A stretch of DNA of 64,000 nt, taken from the NCBI RefSeq assembly GCF_002088235.1, contig NZ_AQQV01000001.1:310001-374000 (forward strand). Direction: 5' to 3'. The stretch comes from Oceanococcus atlanticus (GTDB taxonomy: Bacteria > Pseudomonadota > Gammaproteobacteria > Nevskiales > Oceanococcaceae). This document shows positions 52,980-62,633 of this stretch, one piece after another; position 1 is the first letter of the stretch, and each line of letters begins with the position of its first letter. A program made the translations under genes and the position numbers. The notes beneath the pieces are model-generated. The model searched no databases. It was not told where the DNA came from and saw only the letters and a list, made by a program, of their open reading frames with translations.

Positions 52980-55340
52980 TCAAGCGTTGCGCACACCGCG
53001 ATTGCGGAAGAACCACGATCCCAGTGCCGGCAGCAGGCAGATTGCACCGAACATGTTGACCAGGAACAAAAAGCCCAGCAGCAGCCCCATATCCGCCTGA
53101 TATTTCAGCGCGGACATCATCCAGGTCAACACGCCCACCGACATGGTCAGCGCGGTGAACACGATGGCGCTGCCGCGGTCACGCATGGAACGGGCGAAGG
53201 CTTCGCGGAAGCTCATCTCCGGATCATGCATGTAGTGCTGGATGCGCTCGAACAGATAGATGCCATAGTCCACACCAACCCCCACACCCAGCGCAATCAC
53301 CGGCAAGGTTGCAACCTTGAGGCCGATGTCGAGCATGGCCATGAGAGCGTTGCCCATCACGGTCACACCAACCAGCGGCACCAGCACACAAATCAACGCC
53401 GTCCATGAGCGGAAGCTGATCAGACAGAACAGAATCAGTGCCGAGAACAAGGACAGCAGCATCTTGACCTCGGCGCGCTTGACCTCTTCGTTGGTCGCCG
53501 CCATGACCCCGACATTGCCGCTGGCCAGACGCATGGTCACACCGTCCACCGGGTTGTCGGCGATAAAGGTTTTGATGTCCTCGATGATGTGCGCGATGGT
53601 CGGACCTTCATGATCCTCGGTGAAAATCAGCACCTGAATGGCACGGCAGCCTTCGCTGTTCAGGCCCAGACGCGGGTCAAACGCTTTGGACCCGGTGGAC
53701 AGCCCCGCCGAGGTGCGCGGCAGGGCCTGCCAGCGCGGGTTACCTTCATTGAACGCGGTAATCACCAGCTTGCCCACACTGGCCACACTGGTCACCGACT
53801 GCACACCGTCAACCCCGCGCATGTACAGCTCGAACTTATCGATCAGGCTGATCACCGGGTACTGCAGGCAGGAATCGGTTTCGAAGTCCGGTGCCTCAAC
53901 AATCACCGTGAGCAAATCCACGCCGATATCATAGGACTCAGCAATCTTGCGGTTGTCGGTGTTGTAACGCGAATCCTCGTGCAGCTCGGGCACCCCGACA
54001 CCGGAATCACCGATCACCAGATGACGTGACTGCCAGGTGGCCAGCGCCATCAGGGCCAGCGCGACGGCAAAGACCCAGACCGCGTTGCGCGGCTCGGCAC
54101 AGGCCGCCACCTTGTCCCACATGGCTCCGCCGAAGCCCTGCTCAGCCTTGGCCGAGTGCTCGATGCTGGACTGCTCCAGGGTCAGATACGACAGGATGAT
54201 CGGCTGCACCAGCTTGTTGGTAATGATCATCAGCAGCACGCCCAGGCATGCGGTGATGCCCAATTCGGTCACGATCGGGATGGCGATGAACATGATCACG
54301 CCGAAACCCAGCGCCTCGGTCAGCAAGGCGATCGCGCCAGGTATGAACAACTTGACGAACGACAGCTTGGCCGCCTCGACCGAATCCGCACCGTTGCCCA
54401 CCTCCATACGCCAGGCACTGGTCATCTGCACCGCATGCGAAACCCCGATGGAGAAAATCAGGAACGGCACCAGAATCGACATTGGGTCGATACCCAGGCC
54501 GATGAGAGGCAAAAGGCCAATCAGCCACAGCACCGGCAGCATCGCCACCACTAAAGCAGTGATAGTGATCTTGATCGAGCGGGTGTACAGATACAACAGC
54601 AATACGGTGATGGCGAAAGCCAGACCGAAGAAGGCAAACACGCCAAGCAAGCCGTAGATCACATCACCCAGCAGCTTGGCGAAGCCAATGATGTTGATCT
54701 CGATGTTTTCGTTTTCGTACTTGTCGCGGATGTCCTCAAGCATTTGCTGGACTTTCCAGTAGTCCACCGCCTGCTCTTCGTCCGGATCCTTGTCGCGGTC
54801 GTACTCCTGCAGGCTGGCCCGGATCAGCGCGCCTTTCAGGTCGTTGGCGACCAGCAGACCGATCTGCCCACCGTTCTCAACATTGTTGCGAATCTGCTCC
54901 AGTTGCTCGGTCGATCCGCTGTACTCGGCCGGCACCACCGGGCGCCCCTGGAAGCCTTCCTCGGTGACTTCGATGTAATAGGTGTCCGGCGTGAACAGCG
55001 AGGACACCTTGGTTCTGTCGATCCCTGGAATGAAGAAAACATCGTTGGTGACCTTCTCCAGAACCTCGAAGAATTCCGGGTTGTACATGTCACCTTCGCC
55101 GGTCCAGCGGACATTGACCAGAAGCATGTTGGCGCCGGAAAACTCATCCATGTAATCCATCATCGTGACCATGTATTCATGCTCGATGGGGATGAGTTTG
55201 AGAAAGCCCGGATCAAGGCGAACATTGCTCGCACTCCAGGCAAAGAACAGCGTGGTCAACGCGAAAAACACCGCAAAGAACTTGCGATGGGCCAGCAGCT
55301 TGTCAGCGAAACCGGCAACGATACGATCAGTCGTCGTCAT
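52980..55340 (-). CDS. MMPL/HpnN-type RND transporter
   Basis: This 786-residue RND permease parallels the one at 23.5-26.0 kb: N-terminal helix (about 17-35), periplasmic loop with FFIPGIDRTKVSSLF, helices including LGIDPMSILVPFLIFSIGVSHAVQM, a second loop, and GLKVATLPVIALGVGVGVDYGIYLF. It lacks the extra loop segment of its paralogue. Export or transfer of lipid-like molecules is expected. It follows a YCF48-like gene with a 12-base gap. Confidence 0.88.
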   Translation of the reverse strand: MTTTDRIVAGFADKLLAHRKFFAVFFALTTLFFAWSASNVRLDPGFLKLIPIEHEYMVTMMDYMDEFSGANMLLVNVRWTGEGDMYNPEFFEVLEKVTNDVFFIPGIDRTKVSSLFTPDTYYIEVTEEGFQGRPVVPAEYSGSTEQLEQIRNNVENGGQIGLLVANDLKGALIRASLQEYDRDKDPDEEQAVDYWKVQQMLEDIRDKYENENIEINIIGFAKLLGDVIYGLLGVFAFFGLAFAITVLLLYLYTRSIKITITALVVAMLPVLWLIGLLPLIGLGIDPMSILVPFLIFSIGVSHAVQMTSAWRMEVGNGADSVEAAKLSFVKLFIPGAIALLTEALGFGVIMFIAIPIVTELGITACLGVLLMIITNKLVQPIILSYLTLEQSSIEHSAKAEQGFGGAMWDKVAACAEPRNAVWVFAVALALMALATWQSRHLVIGDSGVGVPELHEDSRYNTDNRKIAESYDIGVDLLTVIVEAPDFETDSCLQYPVISLIDKFELYMRGVDGVQSVTSVASVGKLVITAFNEGNPRWQALPRTSAGLSTGSKAFDPRLGLNSEGCRAIQVLIFTEDHEGPTIAHIIEDIKTFIADNPVDGVTMRLASGNVGVMAATNEEVKRAEVKMLLSLFSALILFCLISFRSWTALICVLVPLVGVTVMGNALMAMLDIGLKVATLPVIALGVGVGVDYGIYLFERIQHYMHDPEMSFREAFARSMRDRGSAIVFTALTMSVGVLTWMMSALKYQADMGLLLGFLFLVNMFGAICLLPALGSWFFRNRGVRNA

Positions 55341-55352
55341 GATCCTTGCTCC

Positions 55353-56492
55353 TTATTTCGCCGCAACGGCATTGGGGCCCTGCAGCAGCACACCGGCTTC
55401 GCCGGCGGTCAGCCACTGGCCGGGCGCGATGACCAGCACAGCGGTCAGCGCTTTGGCTTTCTTGGGGGTTACGCGGGTAAAGGTCTTGCCCGCATCGCTG
55501 GACTTGATCACGCTGTTGCTGCCGCCGGCGAGCAGGATCTCACCATTGGCTTTGCGCACGCCGCCATACAGCGATTCACGCGTGTTGCTCTGACTGCGCG
55601 TCCAGTTTTCGCCCTGATCATCGCTGTAGAACACATTGCCACGCATACCGTGAACAATCATGCGGCCTTCGGCGGTTTCCAGCAGACCGTAAAATGAGCC
55701 GTTGTAGTCAATTTCGAACTGGGTCCAGCTTGCCCCCAGATTGTTCGAGCGTGCGACCAAACCGCGCTCGCCAGCCAGCCACAGCGCACCGTCCTCGGAC
55801 TGGATAATGGCGTTGAGATGGCGCGTACTGAAATCATCAAAGCCACCGCCGCCATCGCCAAAGGCAGCAAACGGATCGTAGTTGTCGCTGAACGGATCCG
55901 AACTCGCGGCATTGTCTTGCTCTGCACTGTCCTCGCTCTGCTCCTTGACCAGTTCACTGCGTGTCCAGGTCTCACCAGCGTCGTGCGAAACCTGGATCTG
56001 GCCGAACGCACCGTAAGCTAGGAGCTCGCCATCAAAGGGCCCAGCAATGCCCAACAGCGGCTCGGCACGCTCCGGGTTGAACAGCACTTCGCGCCAGCTT
56101 TCACCGCGATCAGTGCTGCGCAAAATCCAGGAATCATGCCCCACTGCCACCACTGTGTTGTCATCGACAAACAGCACTCGGGTCAGATTGGAGCCACGAT
56201 CCTGATCAACATCGGCCTGCGACCAGGGCCCCGTGGCCTCATCGGCATACAAAATGGTGCCCTGCTCGCCCACCGCCACGATGCGCGAACCCCGTTGCGC
56301 CAGATCGGTGACCAGCAGATCCTGTACATGCACTTCCGTTTTCGGGTAGTCCGGCTTGGGTCGTGGCGAGAACGAATAAATCGCCGCGCCGACAATCGCC
56401 ACCGAAAGCAACATGGCCGGCCAGCCGCTCAACCATGAACCTTCTGCTTCATGCGTCTTGGTCTCGACATCCACATCGTTTTTGTCGGACAT
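55353..56492 (-). CDS. YCF48-like beta-propeller protein (membrane anchored)
   Basis: This 379-residue protein has an uncleaved N-terminal membrane helix (about 20-41), then propeller blades with DRGESWREV, DAGETWTRS, NLGASWTQF and DQGENWTRS repeats. An acidic, Asp/Ser/Gly-rich insertion (about residues 170-205) interrupts the blades. The order YCF48-RND is the same as at 23.5-27.1 kb, so the propeller probably assists its RND partner. GAGGGGGAGA precedes the ATG at 56492. Confidence 0.83.
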   Translation of the reverse strand: MSDKNDVDVETKTHEAEGSWLSGWPAMLLSVAIVGAAIYSFSPRPKPDYPKTEVHVQDLLVTDLAQRGSRIVAVGEQGTILYADEATGPWSQADVDQDRGSNLTRVLFVDDNTVVAVGHDSWILRSTDRGESWREVLFNPERAEPLLGIAGPFDGELLAYGAFGQIQVSHDAGETWTRSELVKEQSEDSAEQDNAASSDPFSDNYDPFAAFGDGGGGFDDFSTRHLNAIIQSEDGALWLAGERGLVARSNNLGASWTQFEIDYNGSFYGLLETAEGRMIVHGMRGNVFYSDDQGENWTRSQSNTRESLYGGVRKANGEILLAGGSNSVIKSSDAGKTFTRVTPKKAKALTAVLVIAPGQWLTAGEAGVLLQGPNAVAAK

Positions 56493-56620
56493 CGTCTCCC
56501 CCTCGTTGTTTATATCGTGTCGCGGCTGGTGACGAGGTGCCATCCCAGCCGCGCTTTCAACTGCTTATCGTGTAATCCGCATCACCGAAGCCAGGCCCCG
56601 GCGCGCGGATTATCCAAGTC

Positions 56621-57829
56621 TCAATTGGGTACTTCGAACAAGGCCGCGGCTCCCATGCCGCCACCAATGCACATGGTGACCACAGCGTATTTTTCGCTGC
56701 GACGTTTGGCCTCGAGCAAGGCATGACCCACCATGCGCGCCCCCGACATACCAAACGGATGACCGATCGAAATGGCTCCACCGTTGATGTTCAAACGCGC
56801 ATTGGGGATGCCCAGCTTGTCGCGGCAGTACAGCACCTGCACAGCGAAGGCTTCGTTGAGTTCCCAAACGCCGATGTCGGCCACCGACAGACCGGCGTGA
56901 TCAAGCAATTTGGGAATGGCAAACACCGGCCCAATGCCCATTTCATCCGGGGCACAGCCAGCCACTGCGGTGCCGCGGTAGATCCCGAGTATGGGCAGCC
57001 CGCGCTTTTCCGCTTCGGCGCGGCTCATGACCGTTACCACGGCGGCGCCGTCAGACAGCTGCGATGCATTGCCGGCGGTGATGTGCTGCCCCTGCTGGAC
57101 CCAGCGCCCGTCCTTGAACACCGGCTTGAGTGCGCTGAGCGACTCTAAGGTGGTGTCTGCGCGGTTGCCTTCATCCTGGCTCAGGGTCACGCGCTCATGT
57201 CCGGACGGCTGCTTGGTCTCGCGATCGAACAGCTGCTTGTCCACGCTCAGCGGAACGATCTCGTCCTCGAATAGCCCGGCCTGTTGCGCAGCCGCCACGC
57301 GCTGCTGGCTTTGCAGGGCATATTCGTCCTGGGCCTGGCGTGAAATACCGTAACGCTCGGCCACGATTTCAGCCGTTTCGATCATCGGTATGTAGGCGGT
57401 CGGCTCGCTGGCGATGACCGCCTTGGACACGGCCTTGTAGGTGTTCTTGTGCTTGTTCTGGACCAGCGAGATCGACTCCAGACCGCCGGCCACGACAATC
57501 TTTTTCTCACCCACCATGATGTCCTTGGCACCGATGGCAATGCTCATCAGGCCGGAGGAACACTGGCGATCCAGGGTCATGCCCGCCACCGAGTGCGGCA
57601 GGCCTGCGGTGTACGCACACAGCCGGCCGAGGTTGTAAGCCTGGGTACCCTGCTGGGCGGCGGCGCCGAGAATGACGTCATCAACCTCTGCGGGCGCGAC
57701 GCCGGCGCGCTCAAGCGCAGCCTTGATCACATGGCCACCGAGCACCGGTGCTTCGGTGTCGTTGAAAGCGCCGCGAAAAGCTTTGCCGATGGCGGTGCGT
57801 GCCACCGCCACAATCACTGCTTCATTCAT
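56621..57829 (-). CDS. Thiolase (acetyl-CoA acyltransferase)
   Basis: This 402-residue thiolase has the catalytic Cys in DRQCSSGL, GGAISIGHPFGMSGAR and CIGGGMGAA. It should cleave 3-ketoacyl-CoA in beta-oxidation or condense acetyl-CoA. It is followed upstream on the same strand by a MaoC-type hydratase gene (12-base gap), so the pair could run two steps of beta-oxidation. The ATG at 57829 is used rather than an adjacent TTG. Confidence 0.9.
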   Translation of the reverse strand: MNEAVIVAVARTAIGKAFRGAFNDTEAPVLGGHVIKAALERAGVAPAEVDDVILGAAAQQGTQAYNLGRLCAYTAGLPHSVAGMTLDRQCSSGLMSIAIGAKDIMVGEKKIVVAGGLESISLVQNKHKNTYKAVSKAVIASEPTAYIPMIETAEIVAERYGISRQAQDEYALQSQQRVAAAQQAGLFEDEIVPLSVDKQLFDRETKQPSGHERVTLSQDEGNRADTTLESLSALKPVFKDGRWVQQGQHITAGNASQLSDGAAVVTVMSRAEAEKRGLPILGIYRGTAVAGCAPDEMGIGPVFAIPKLLDHAGLSVADIGVWELNEAFAVQVLYCRDKLGIPNARLNINGGAISIGHPFGMSGARMVGHALLEAKRRSEKYAVVTMCIGGGMGAAALFEVPN

Positions 57830-57841
57830 AGTCAATCCCGC

Positions 57842-58297
57842 CTAGAAGTAGTAGCGCGAGATCGCATCGGCCACACAGGCCGGCTTGTCTTCGCCTTCGA
57901 TTTCCACGGTTACGCGGATGGTTGCCTGGACACCGCCTTTGACCTCCTGCGCATCGATCATTTCGCCGTGCCCACGCACACGCGAGCCGACTTTGACCGC
58001 ATTGGGGAAACGCACTTTGTCGGTGCCGTAGTTGACACCCATCTTGAGGTTGCGCAACTCGGCCAGCTCAGGCAGAAAACGGCTGACCAGAGACAGGGTC
58101 AGATAGCCGTGCGCGATGGTCGCGCCGAACGGACCCTGCGCGGCCTTGTCGGGGTCAACATGAATCCACTGGTGGTCATCTGTTGCATCCGCAAACTGAT
58201 TGACCCGCTCTTGCGTGATTTCAACCCATTCACTCACGCCCAGGGTCTTGCCCTTGGCCGCCAGAACCGAGTCCACCGACTCAAACACGACTGACAT
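57842..58297 (-). CDS. MaoC-family (R)-enoyl-CoA hydratase-like protein
   Basis: This 151-residue hotdog-fold protein has the catalytic-type segment FADATDDHQWIHVD and GATIAHGYLTLSL of MaoC/(R)-specific enoyl-CoA hydratases. The Asp and His of the hydratase motif are present (D in DATDDHQWIH; H in IHVD). It is probably cotranscribed with the thiolase at 56.6 kb. GGAGG lies close to the start on the minus strand (CTCCTCAAG on plus). Confidence 0.88.
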   Translation of the reverse strand: MSVVFESVDSVLAAKGKTLGVSEWVEITQERVNQFADATDDHQWIHVDPDKAAQGPFGATIAHGYLTLSLVSRFLPELAELRNLKMGVNYGTDKVRFPNAVKVGSRVRGHGEMIDAQEVKGGVQATIRVTVEIEGEDKPACVADAISRYYF

Positions 58298-58374
58298 CGC
58301 GCCTCCTCAAGATATCGAACTGTCCAGGAGTCTGGCAGATCGATCGCGGCGCGGGCTCGTCCGGGCAGATTAGG

Positions 58375-58824
58375 TCAGGGCGTCTGCGCCCGAGCCACGA
58401 TGCGATGGCCTTGCGGGCCAAGCAGTATCAGAGCGCCGCTGGCATCGCGGCGGATTTCATCCACCTGCGACAACACCGCCGTGAAGCGTTGTTCCTGTTC
58501 CATCAGGGCTTTGGGGCACATTTTCTTGGTCGTGATCAGCTGGGAAAACGTCCACGCATCGCCGGCCTGCTTGTACTGACCGGAATAGCCATTGCAGGAG
58601 GCATTGCCATACACCCGGCCACTGGCGTCAAAGTTCAGGGTCACCCGGGAAGCGTCGATCATGCCCTGATCGGCAATGTCTTCCACCACCCATTGCGGGC
58701 CGACCAGCTCATCCGGGGAAAACCCACGCGCCATCTCATCCTCCCGTGCATTGCCGGTCAGAAACTGACATGCACTCAAGGGCAGTAGCACAGCAAGCAG
58801 GCACAGGGCATTGAGCAGTCGCAT
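58375..58824 (-). CDS. META-domain lipoprotein
   Basis: This 149-residue predicted lipoprotein has a short signal peptide with lipobox LSAC (Cys about 19) followed by Gln-Phe-Leu-Thr, not the CxGGR motif. The mature part resembles META (HslJ-type) domains: PQWVVEDI, FDASGRVYGNASCNGYSG and TTKKMCPKALMEQEQ. The family is of unclear function, sometimes linked to antibiotic or heat tolerance. GGAGA precedes the ATG at 58824. Confidence 0.82.
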   Translation of the reverse strand: MRLLNALCLLAVLLPLSACQFLTGNAREDEMARGFSPDELVGPQWVVEDIADQGMIDASRVTLNFDASGRVYGNASCNGYSGQYKQAGDAWTFSQLITTKKMCPKALMEQEQRFTAVLSQVDEIRRDASGALILLGPQGHRIVARAQTP

Positions 58825-58940
58825 GAGCGGTCTCCGCAGCAGAATCATGGTAGCCCGATGATGCCAGCCCCCGCCGGGGTGCGCCAGCACCGCCGTCCGG
58901 GGCACTACAATGCAGGCTCACTTGCCCGCGGCGACTGCAC

Positions 58941-59609
58941 ATGCTCACTGTCCATCACCTGGAAAATTCGCGCTCACACCGGCTGCTCTGGCTGCTTGAA
59001 GAACTCGAGGTGCCCTACCAGGTCAAGCTCTACAAGCGGGATGCCAAAACCAGCCTGGCCCCGGCCGAACTCAAGAACATCCACCCGCTGGGCAAAGCGC
59101 CGGTGATCACCGATGGTGATCGGGTGATCGCCGAATCCGGCGCGATCATCGAATATCTGGTCGACACCTACGGCCAGGGTCGCCTGGTGCCGGCGGCCGG
59201 CAGCGAGGAATTTCTGCGTTACCGCTACTGGATGCACTACGCCGAAGGGACCCTGATGCCGCTGCTGGTCATGACCCTGCTGTTCAATCGTGTCGAGCGC
59301 GCACCCTTGATTGTGCGCCCCATCGCCAAGGCGATTTCAGCCCAGGTGCGCAAGGCCTATCTGGGTCCCAATCTGGAGGCCAACATCGGCTTTCTCGAAA
59401 GCGAACTGGCGCACAGCACCTGGCTGGCCGGCGACGAACTCAGCGCCGCCGACATCCAGATGAGCTTCCCGGTGGAGGCGCTGATGGTGAGGGCGAGCCA
59501 GAATGGTGCCGCACTGCCCAATCTGACGGCCTACATGGCGCGTATCCAGGCCCGCCCGGCCTATGCGCGCGCGGTCGAAAAAGGCGGCCCGCTGACCCTT
59601 CTGTCCTAG
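58941..59609 (+). CDS. Glutathione S-transferase family protein
   Basis: This 222-residue protein has an N-terminal thioredoxin-like half (HHLENSRSHRLLWLLEELEVPY, APVITDGDRVIAESGAIIEYLVDTYG, with the glutathione-binding ESGAI) and an alpha-helical C-terminal half (WLAGDELSAADIQMSFPVEAL). It conjugates or reduces with glutathione; the substrate is unknown. A Ser in NSRSHR takes the usual position of the catalytic residue. Confidence 0.88.
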   Translation: MLTVHHLENSRSHRLLWLLEELEVPYQVKLYKRDAKTSLAPAELKNIHPLGKAPVITDGDRVIAESGAIIEYLVDTYGQGRLVPAAGSEEFLRYRYWMHYAEGTLMPLLVMTLLFNRVERAPLIVRPIAKAISAQVRKAYLGPNLEANIGFLESELAHSTWLAGDELSAADIQMSFPVEALMVRASQNGAALPNLTAYMARIQARPAYARAVEKGGPLTLLS

Positions 59610-59631
59610 CCAGGGCCTTGCTCACACCGCG

Positions 59632-60561
59632 CTAGCTACCGCTCGACTGATCCGGTCGCTGCCATTCCGGCGGCCGGATCAAATGCTGTAGGCGCTGCCA
59701 CCACGGTCCGGGCCTGAACACATCGCGCCACATGTCGGCGAACTCATGGAAGTTCAGGGTCAGAATGTTGTGACTGCGAACCTGGCGGGTGATGCCGTAC
59801 TCCACCGGGTTGTCATCACGCTCTTCGGCATAAGTGCCGAACCAGCGATCGAAAATGATCAGCACACCACCATAGTTGTGGTCGATGTACTCCTCATTGC
59901 GACCGTGATGGACGCGATGGTTGGATGGCGTGTTGAACACGTATTCCACCCAGCGCGGCAGCTTGACCACCGCCTCGGTGTGCACGAAGTACTGGTAGGT
60001 CAGATCCACCGCGTAGAGGAAGAACACCGCCGCCGGATTAACCCCCAGCAACACCAGCGGCATGAAGAACAGCCACCAGCCGGTGATCGAATACAGCAGA
60101 CTCTGGCGCATGGCCGTGGTCATGTTCATTTTTTCGCTGGAGTGATGCACCACATGGGCACTCCAGAACCAGCGCACCCGATGGCTGGTGCGATGAAACC
60201 AGTAGTAACAGAACTCCACGCCGACGAAAATCGGGATGACCGTCCAGGCATTGACCGGAATATCAAACAGGCGGAACTGATAAATCCACAGCACCGCGGC
60301 ACCGGTCACCAGTGCATGCGCGATGCCTTCAAAGATCTGATAACTGCCCCCCAGGCCAAGGTTGGCCAGAATGTCGCGCCACTCGAACTGCGACCACATG
60401 CGGTCATCTGCACCGCGGCTCTTGCGCACTTGCCATTCAATGACAAATGCGAGCAAAAACACCGGGGTCATGACCGTCAGCAGGACCTGCTTCCAATCTA
60501 TATGGGCACCAAAAACCGGCACCAGTAGCGCCTCGGTTTGAGTTATCAGGCTGTCCAGCAT
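59632..60561 (-). CDS. Sterol desaturase / fatty-acid hydroxylase superfamily protein
   Basis: This 309-residue membrane protein has about four to five hydrophobic helices and the three His clusters of the superfamily: HRTSH (123-127), HVVHH (136-140) and HRVHH (215-219), plus HNYGG at 228, binding a di-iron centre. It would hydroxylate or desaturate a lipid using O2, needing an electron carrier such as the rubredoxin or ferredoxin. It is divergent from an AraC-family gene, with ~100 bases between the starts. Confidence 0.88.
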   Translation of the reverse strand: MLDSLITQTEALLVPVFGAHIDWKQVLLTVMTPVFLLAFVIEWQVRKSRGADDRMWSQFEWRDILANLGLGGSYQIFEGIAHALVTGAAVLWIYQFRLFDIPVNAWTVIPIFVGVEFCYYWFHRTSHRVRWFWSAHVVHHSSEKMNMTTAMRQSLLYSITGWWLFFMPLVLLGVNPAAVFFLYAVDLTYQYFVHTEAVVKLPRWVEYVFNTPSNHRVHHGRNEEYIDHNYGGVLIIFDRWFGTYAEERDDNPVEYGITRQVRSHNILTLNFHEFADMWRDVFRPGPWWQRLQHLIRPPEWQRPDQSSGS

Positions 60562-60658
60562 CGTTGTCTCCTCGCAGCGATGAGTCTACCTCAGCAGTGT
60601 GCCGCAGCGGGACACCGAAGGATTGACTCCACGCGTCTATTTTTTGACAATTCACGCC

Positions 60659-61675
60659 ATGCGCGGTCACATTTCCACCCATTGGCTGGGCTTGCTGTTC
60701 GACTATCTGGCAAAGCGCGGCTGTGATGCCGCCGCTGTGACCGGGTTAAAACGCCCTCAACCCGGCGAACTCAGCCGTATGCCATCGCAGCGCTGGCGCG
60801 ATGCGCTGGAGGCTGCCTCACAGGCCTTGAACGACCCGGCGCTGGGTCTGCACCTGGGAGCATCCGTGCAGCTACGTCAGCTGGGTGTTCTGGGCTATGC
60901 CATCAGCGTGGCCCCAACCATGGCCGCTGCACTCAATCGACTGCAGCAATTTGATCGTCTGGTTTATCAAATCGATCCGGTTCACGTGCATCTGGAAGGC
61001 CAAATGGCTGTTCTGGATTGGTACACCACTGTGGATGACCCCGGGCAGATCGTCGACGAAGCCGCCATTGCGGCGCTTGTTGCCTGCGCCCGGGAGGTCG
61101 TGGGGCCGGCAGCACAAGAGCTGCCCGTCCAGGTCAGCTTTGTGAATACGGCGCCCGCCAACACCGCGCCGTATGAGGAGTATTTTGGATGTGAGGTGCT
61201 ATTCAACGCACCCACAACACGGGTGTCTTTTCCGGCCCGACTGCTGCCCCAAGCTCTGGCCACACCCGACCCTGCGCTGCTTGCCATTCTCGACCAGCAA
61301 GCCAGTCTGCTGCTCGATCAGATCCCCGGCCAGGATCCCTTTGAATCCGCCCTGCGGCGTGCCTTGGCAGAAGCTATCGCAGCGGGCGACCCGAGCCTGG
61401 TCCGCATATCCGAGCACATGCGCTGTGCCCCTCGCACACTCCAGCGTCGCCTCGATGAACGCGGCTTGAAGTTTCAGAAGTTGCTGGACGACAGTCGGCG
61501 CCAATTGGCCGAACAATATCTGCAGGACACCTCGATCCCGCTGAGCGAAGTGGCGCTGCTGCTGGGCTACTCCGAGCAAAGCGCGTTTACCCGCTCGTTC
61601 AAACGCTGGTGTGGCCTGACGCCGCGCTCGTGGCGTAGCCGCCTGCCCTCACAAAAAAGCCCCAACCACGCATGA
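60659..61675 (+). CDS. AraC-family transcriptional regulator
   Basis: This ~338-residue regulator has an N-terminal ligand-binding part of the arabinose-binding-like (PF12625-type) family (HWLGLLFDYLAKRG; GLHLGASVQLRQLGVLGYA) and a C-terminal double helix-turn-helix (MRCAPRTLQRRLDERGLKF; PLSEVALLLGYSEQSAFTRSFKRW). It probably controls the divergent sterol-desaturase-like gene. The start is uncertain: the ATG at 60659 is used, but no ribosome site is seen, and a GTG at 60599 is possible. Confidence 0.85.
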   Translation: MRGHISTHWLGLLFDYLAKRGCDAAAVTGLKRPQPGELSRMPSQRWRDALEAASQALNDPALGLHLGASVQLRQLGVLGYAISVAPTMAAALNRLQQFDRLVYQIDPVHVHLEGQMAVLDWYTTVDDPGQIVDEAAIAALVACAREVVGPAAQELPVQVSFVNTAPANTAPYEEYFGCEVLFNAPTTRVSFPARLLPQALATPDPALLAILDQQASLLLDQIPGQDPFESALRRALAEAIAAGDPSLVRISEHMRCAPRTLQRRLDERGLKFQKLLDDSRRQLAEQYLQDTSIPLSEVALLLGYSEQSAFTRSFKRWCGLTPRSWRSRLPSQKSPNHA

Positions 61676-61689
61676 TGGTCGGGGCTTTT
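61655..61689. terminator. Bidirectional terminator after AraC and TorF-like genes
   Basis: The stem AAAAGCCCC/GGGGCTTTT continues, after one A-C mismatch, with ACCA/TGGT; the loop has 7 bases. It overlaps the AraC stop codon and also serves the TorF-like gene converging from the right. Confidence 0.85.
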
Positions 61690-61726
61690 CGGCAGGCCTG
61701 AGATGGACCTGCGGGGGAGTTAAAAC

Positions 61727-62365
61727 TTAGAGGATGTCGTCGAACGACCAGCCGTAGCCGACGGTGAAAGTCGGTTCCTGATCATCGATATCGGTATCCG
61801 AAACCATCACGTAGAGATCGCCGAAGCCAAAGGTGATGGCGTAGTCAACGTAGCTGGCATCATCAAACGCATCGTCCATGAATTCGGTCATACCGGCATG
61901 CAGGGTCATGCTGGCTTTGTCGCTCAGCGCGAAATCCAGACCCACGTTGGCGTACACGTAATCGTCGTCATCTACATTGCTGAAACCAGACGGCGCGTAG
62001 GCCACACCGAGACTGACAGGGCCAAAGGCAGCGCTGGCGTAAACCTCAGCGGCGTCCTGTGTACCCAGCGCATCCGGGAAGTAGTAGTACAGGTAGCCGA
62101 TGTCGAAGGTGTCATTGGCCCAACCTGCATAGAAATCGACTTCCTGCTCGCCAGCGGCGCTGGAAATCCAGGTTCCGGCGTACAGACCACCCGCGCCTGA
62201 CCAGTCAACACCACCGGAGACCTGCGGGTCGCCGAAAACAAGACCACGGAAGACGTACTGCGATGCAACGCCGATGTTGCCCGTCACTTCAGCAGCAGCC
62301 GGAGCACTAAACATGGCGCCGGAGCTCAAAGCCAGACCTGCAGCAAGACTCAAATACTTCTTCAT
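61727..62365 (-). CDS. TorF-family putative porin
   Basis: This 212-residue outer-membrane-like protein has a signal peptide (PAAA, about residue 24) followed by VTGNIGVASQYVFRG, the start typical of the TorF family, and an acidic Asp/Tyr-rich beta structure. The C-terminus ends in GYGWSFDDIL rather than a terminal Phe. AGGGAAC is upstream of the ATG at 62365; an upstream in-frame start lacks one. Confidence 0.82.
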   Translation of the reverse strand: MKKYLSLAAGLALSSGAMFSAPAAAEVTGNIGVASQYVFRGLVFGDPQVSGGVDWSGAGGLYAGTWISSAAGEQEVDFYAGWANDTFDIGYLYYYFPDALGTQDAAEVYASAAFGPVSLGVAYAPSGFSNVDDDDYVYANVGLDFALSDKASMTLHAGMTEFMDDAFDDASYVDYAITFGFGDLYVMVSDTDIDDQEPTFTVGYGWSFDDIL

Positions 62366-62633
62366 TCGTAAAGTTCCCTGTTGGTTGTCAAATCTGCATG
62401 CACCCAACCCAAACCCGGGGGCATGCGACCTGTCAGGGCTTAAAGCAATAGCCTTGCCAACTTTACAATTATTTTATATTCAAATGCTTACATCATTTCC
62501 AGGCAGCAGCCGGGACGCCGAGCACCAATTGAGTGCAACGCACCACCACGGAACGCCCCGTTGCGCAGCACAGCACCACCCGGCAGCCTGAACTTCGCAC
62601 CGCCCCGCGCTGTTCAATACACAGCGCGTGTTT
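62366..62633. promoter_or_regulatory. Intergenic region upstream of TorF-like porin
   Basis: This ~270-base region contains no supported gene. An AT-rich island (62458-62490) on the minus strand reads TTGAAT-17-base-type spacing toward AT-rich elements and is a probable promoter for the porin. A GCATGC...GCATGC inverted repeat flanks 62397-62426. A hairpin at 62606-62628 with T5 lies in the plus-strand sense, overlapping the SDR stop at 62634. Confidence 0.4.

Noticed and set aside
58375-58824. META-domain lipoprotein as a sixth CxGGR protein
   Set aside because: The residues after its lipobox Cys are Gln-Phe-Leu-Thr; it serves as a local counter-example.
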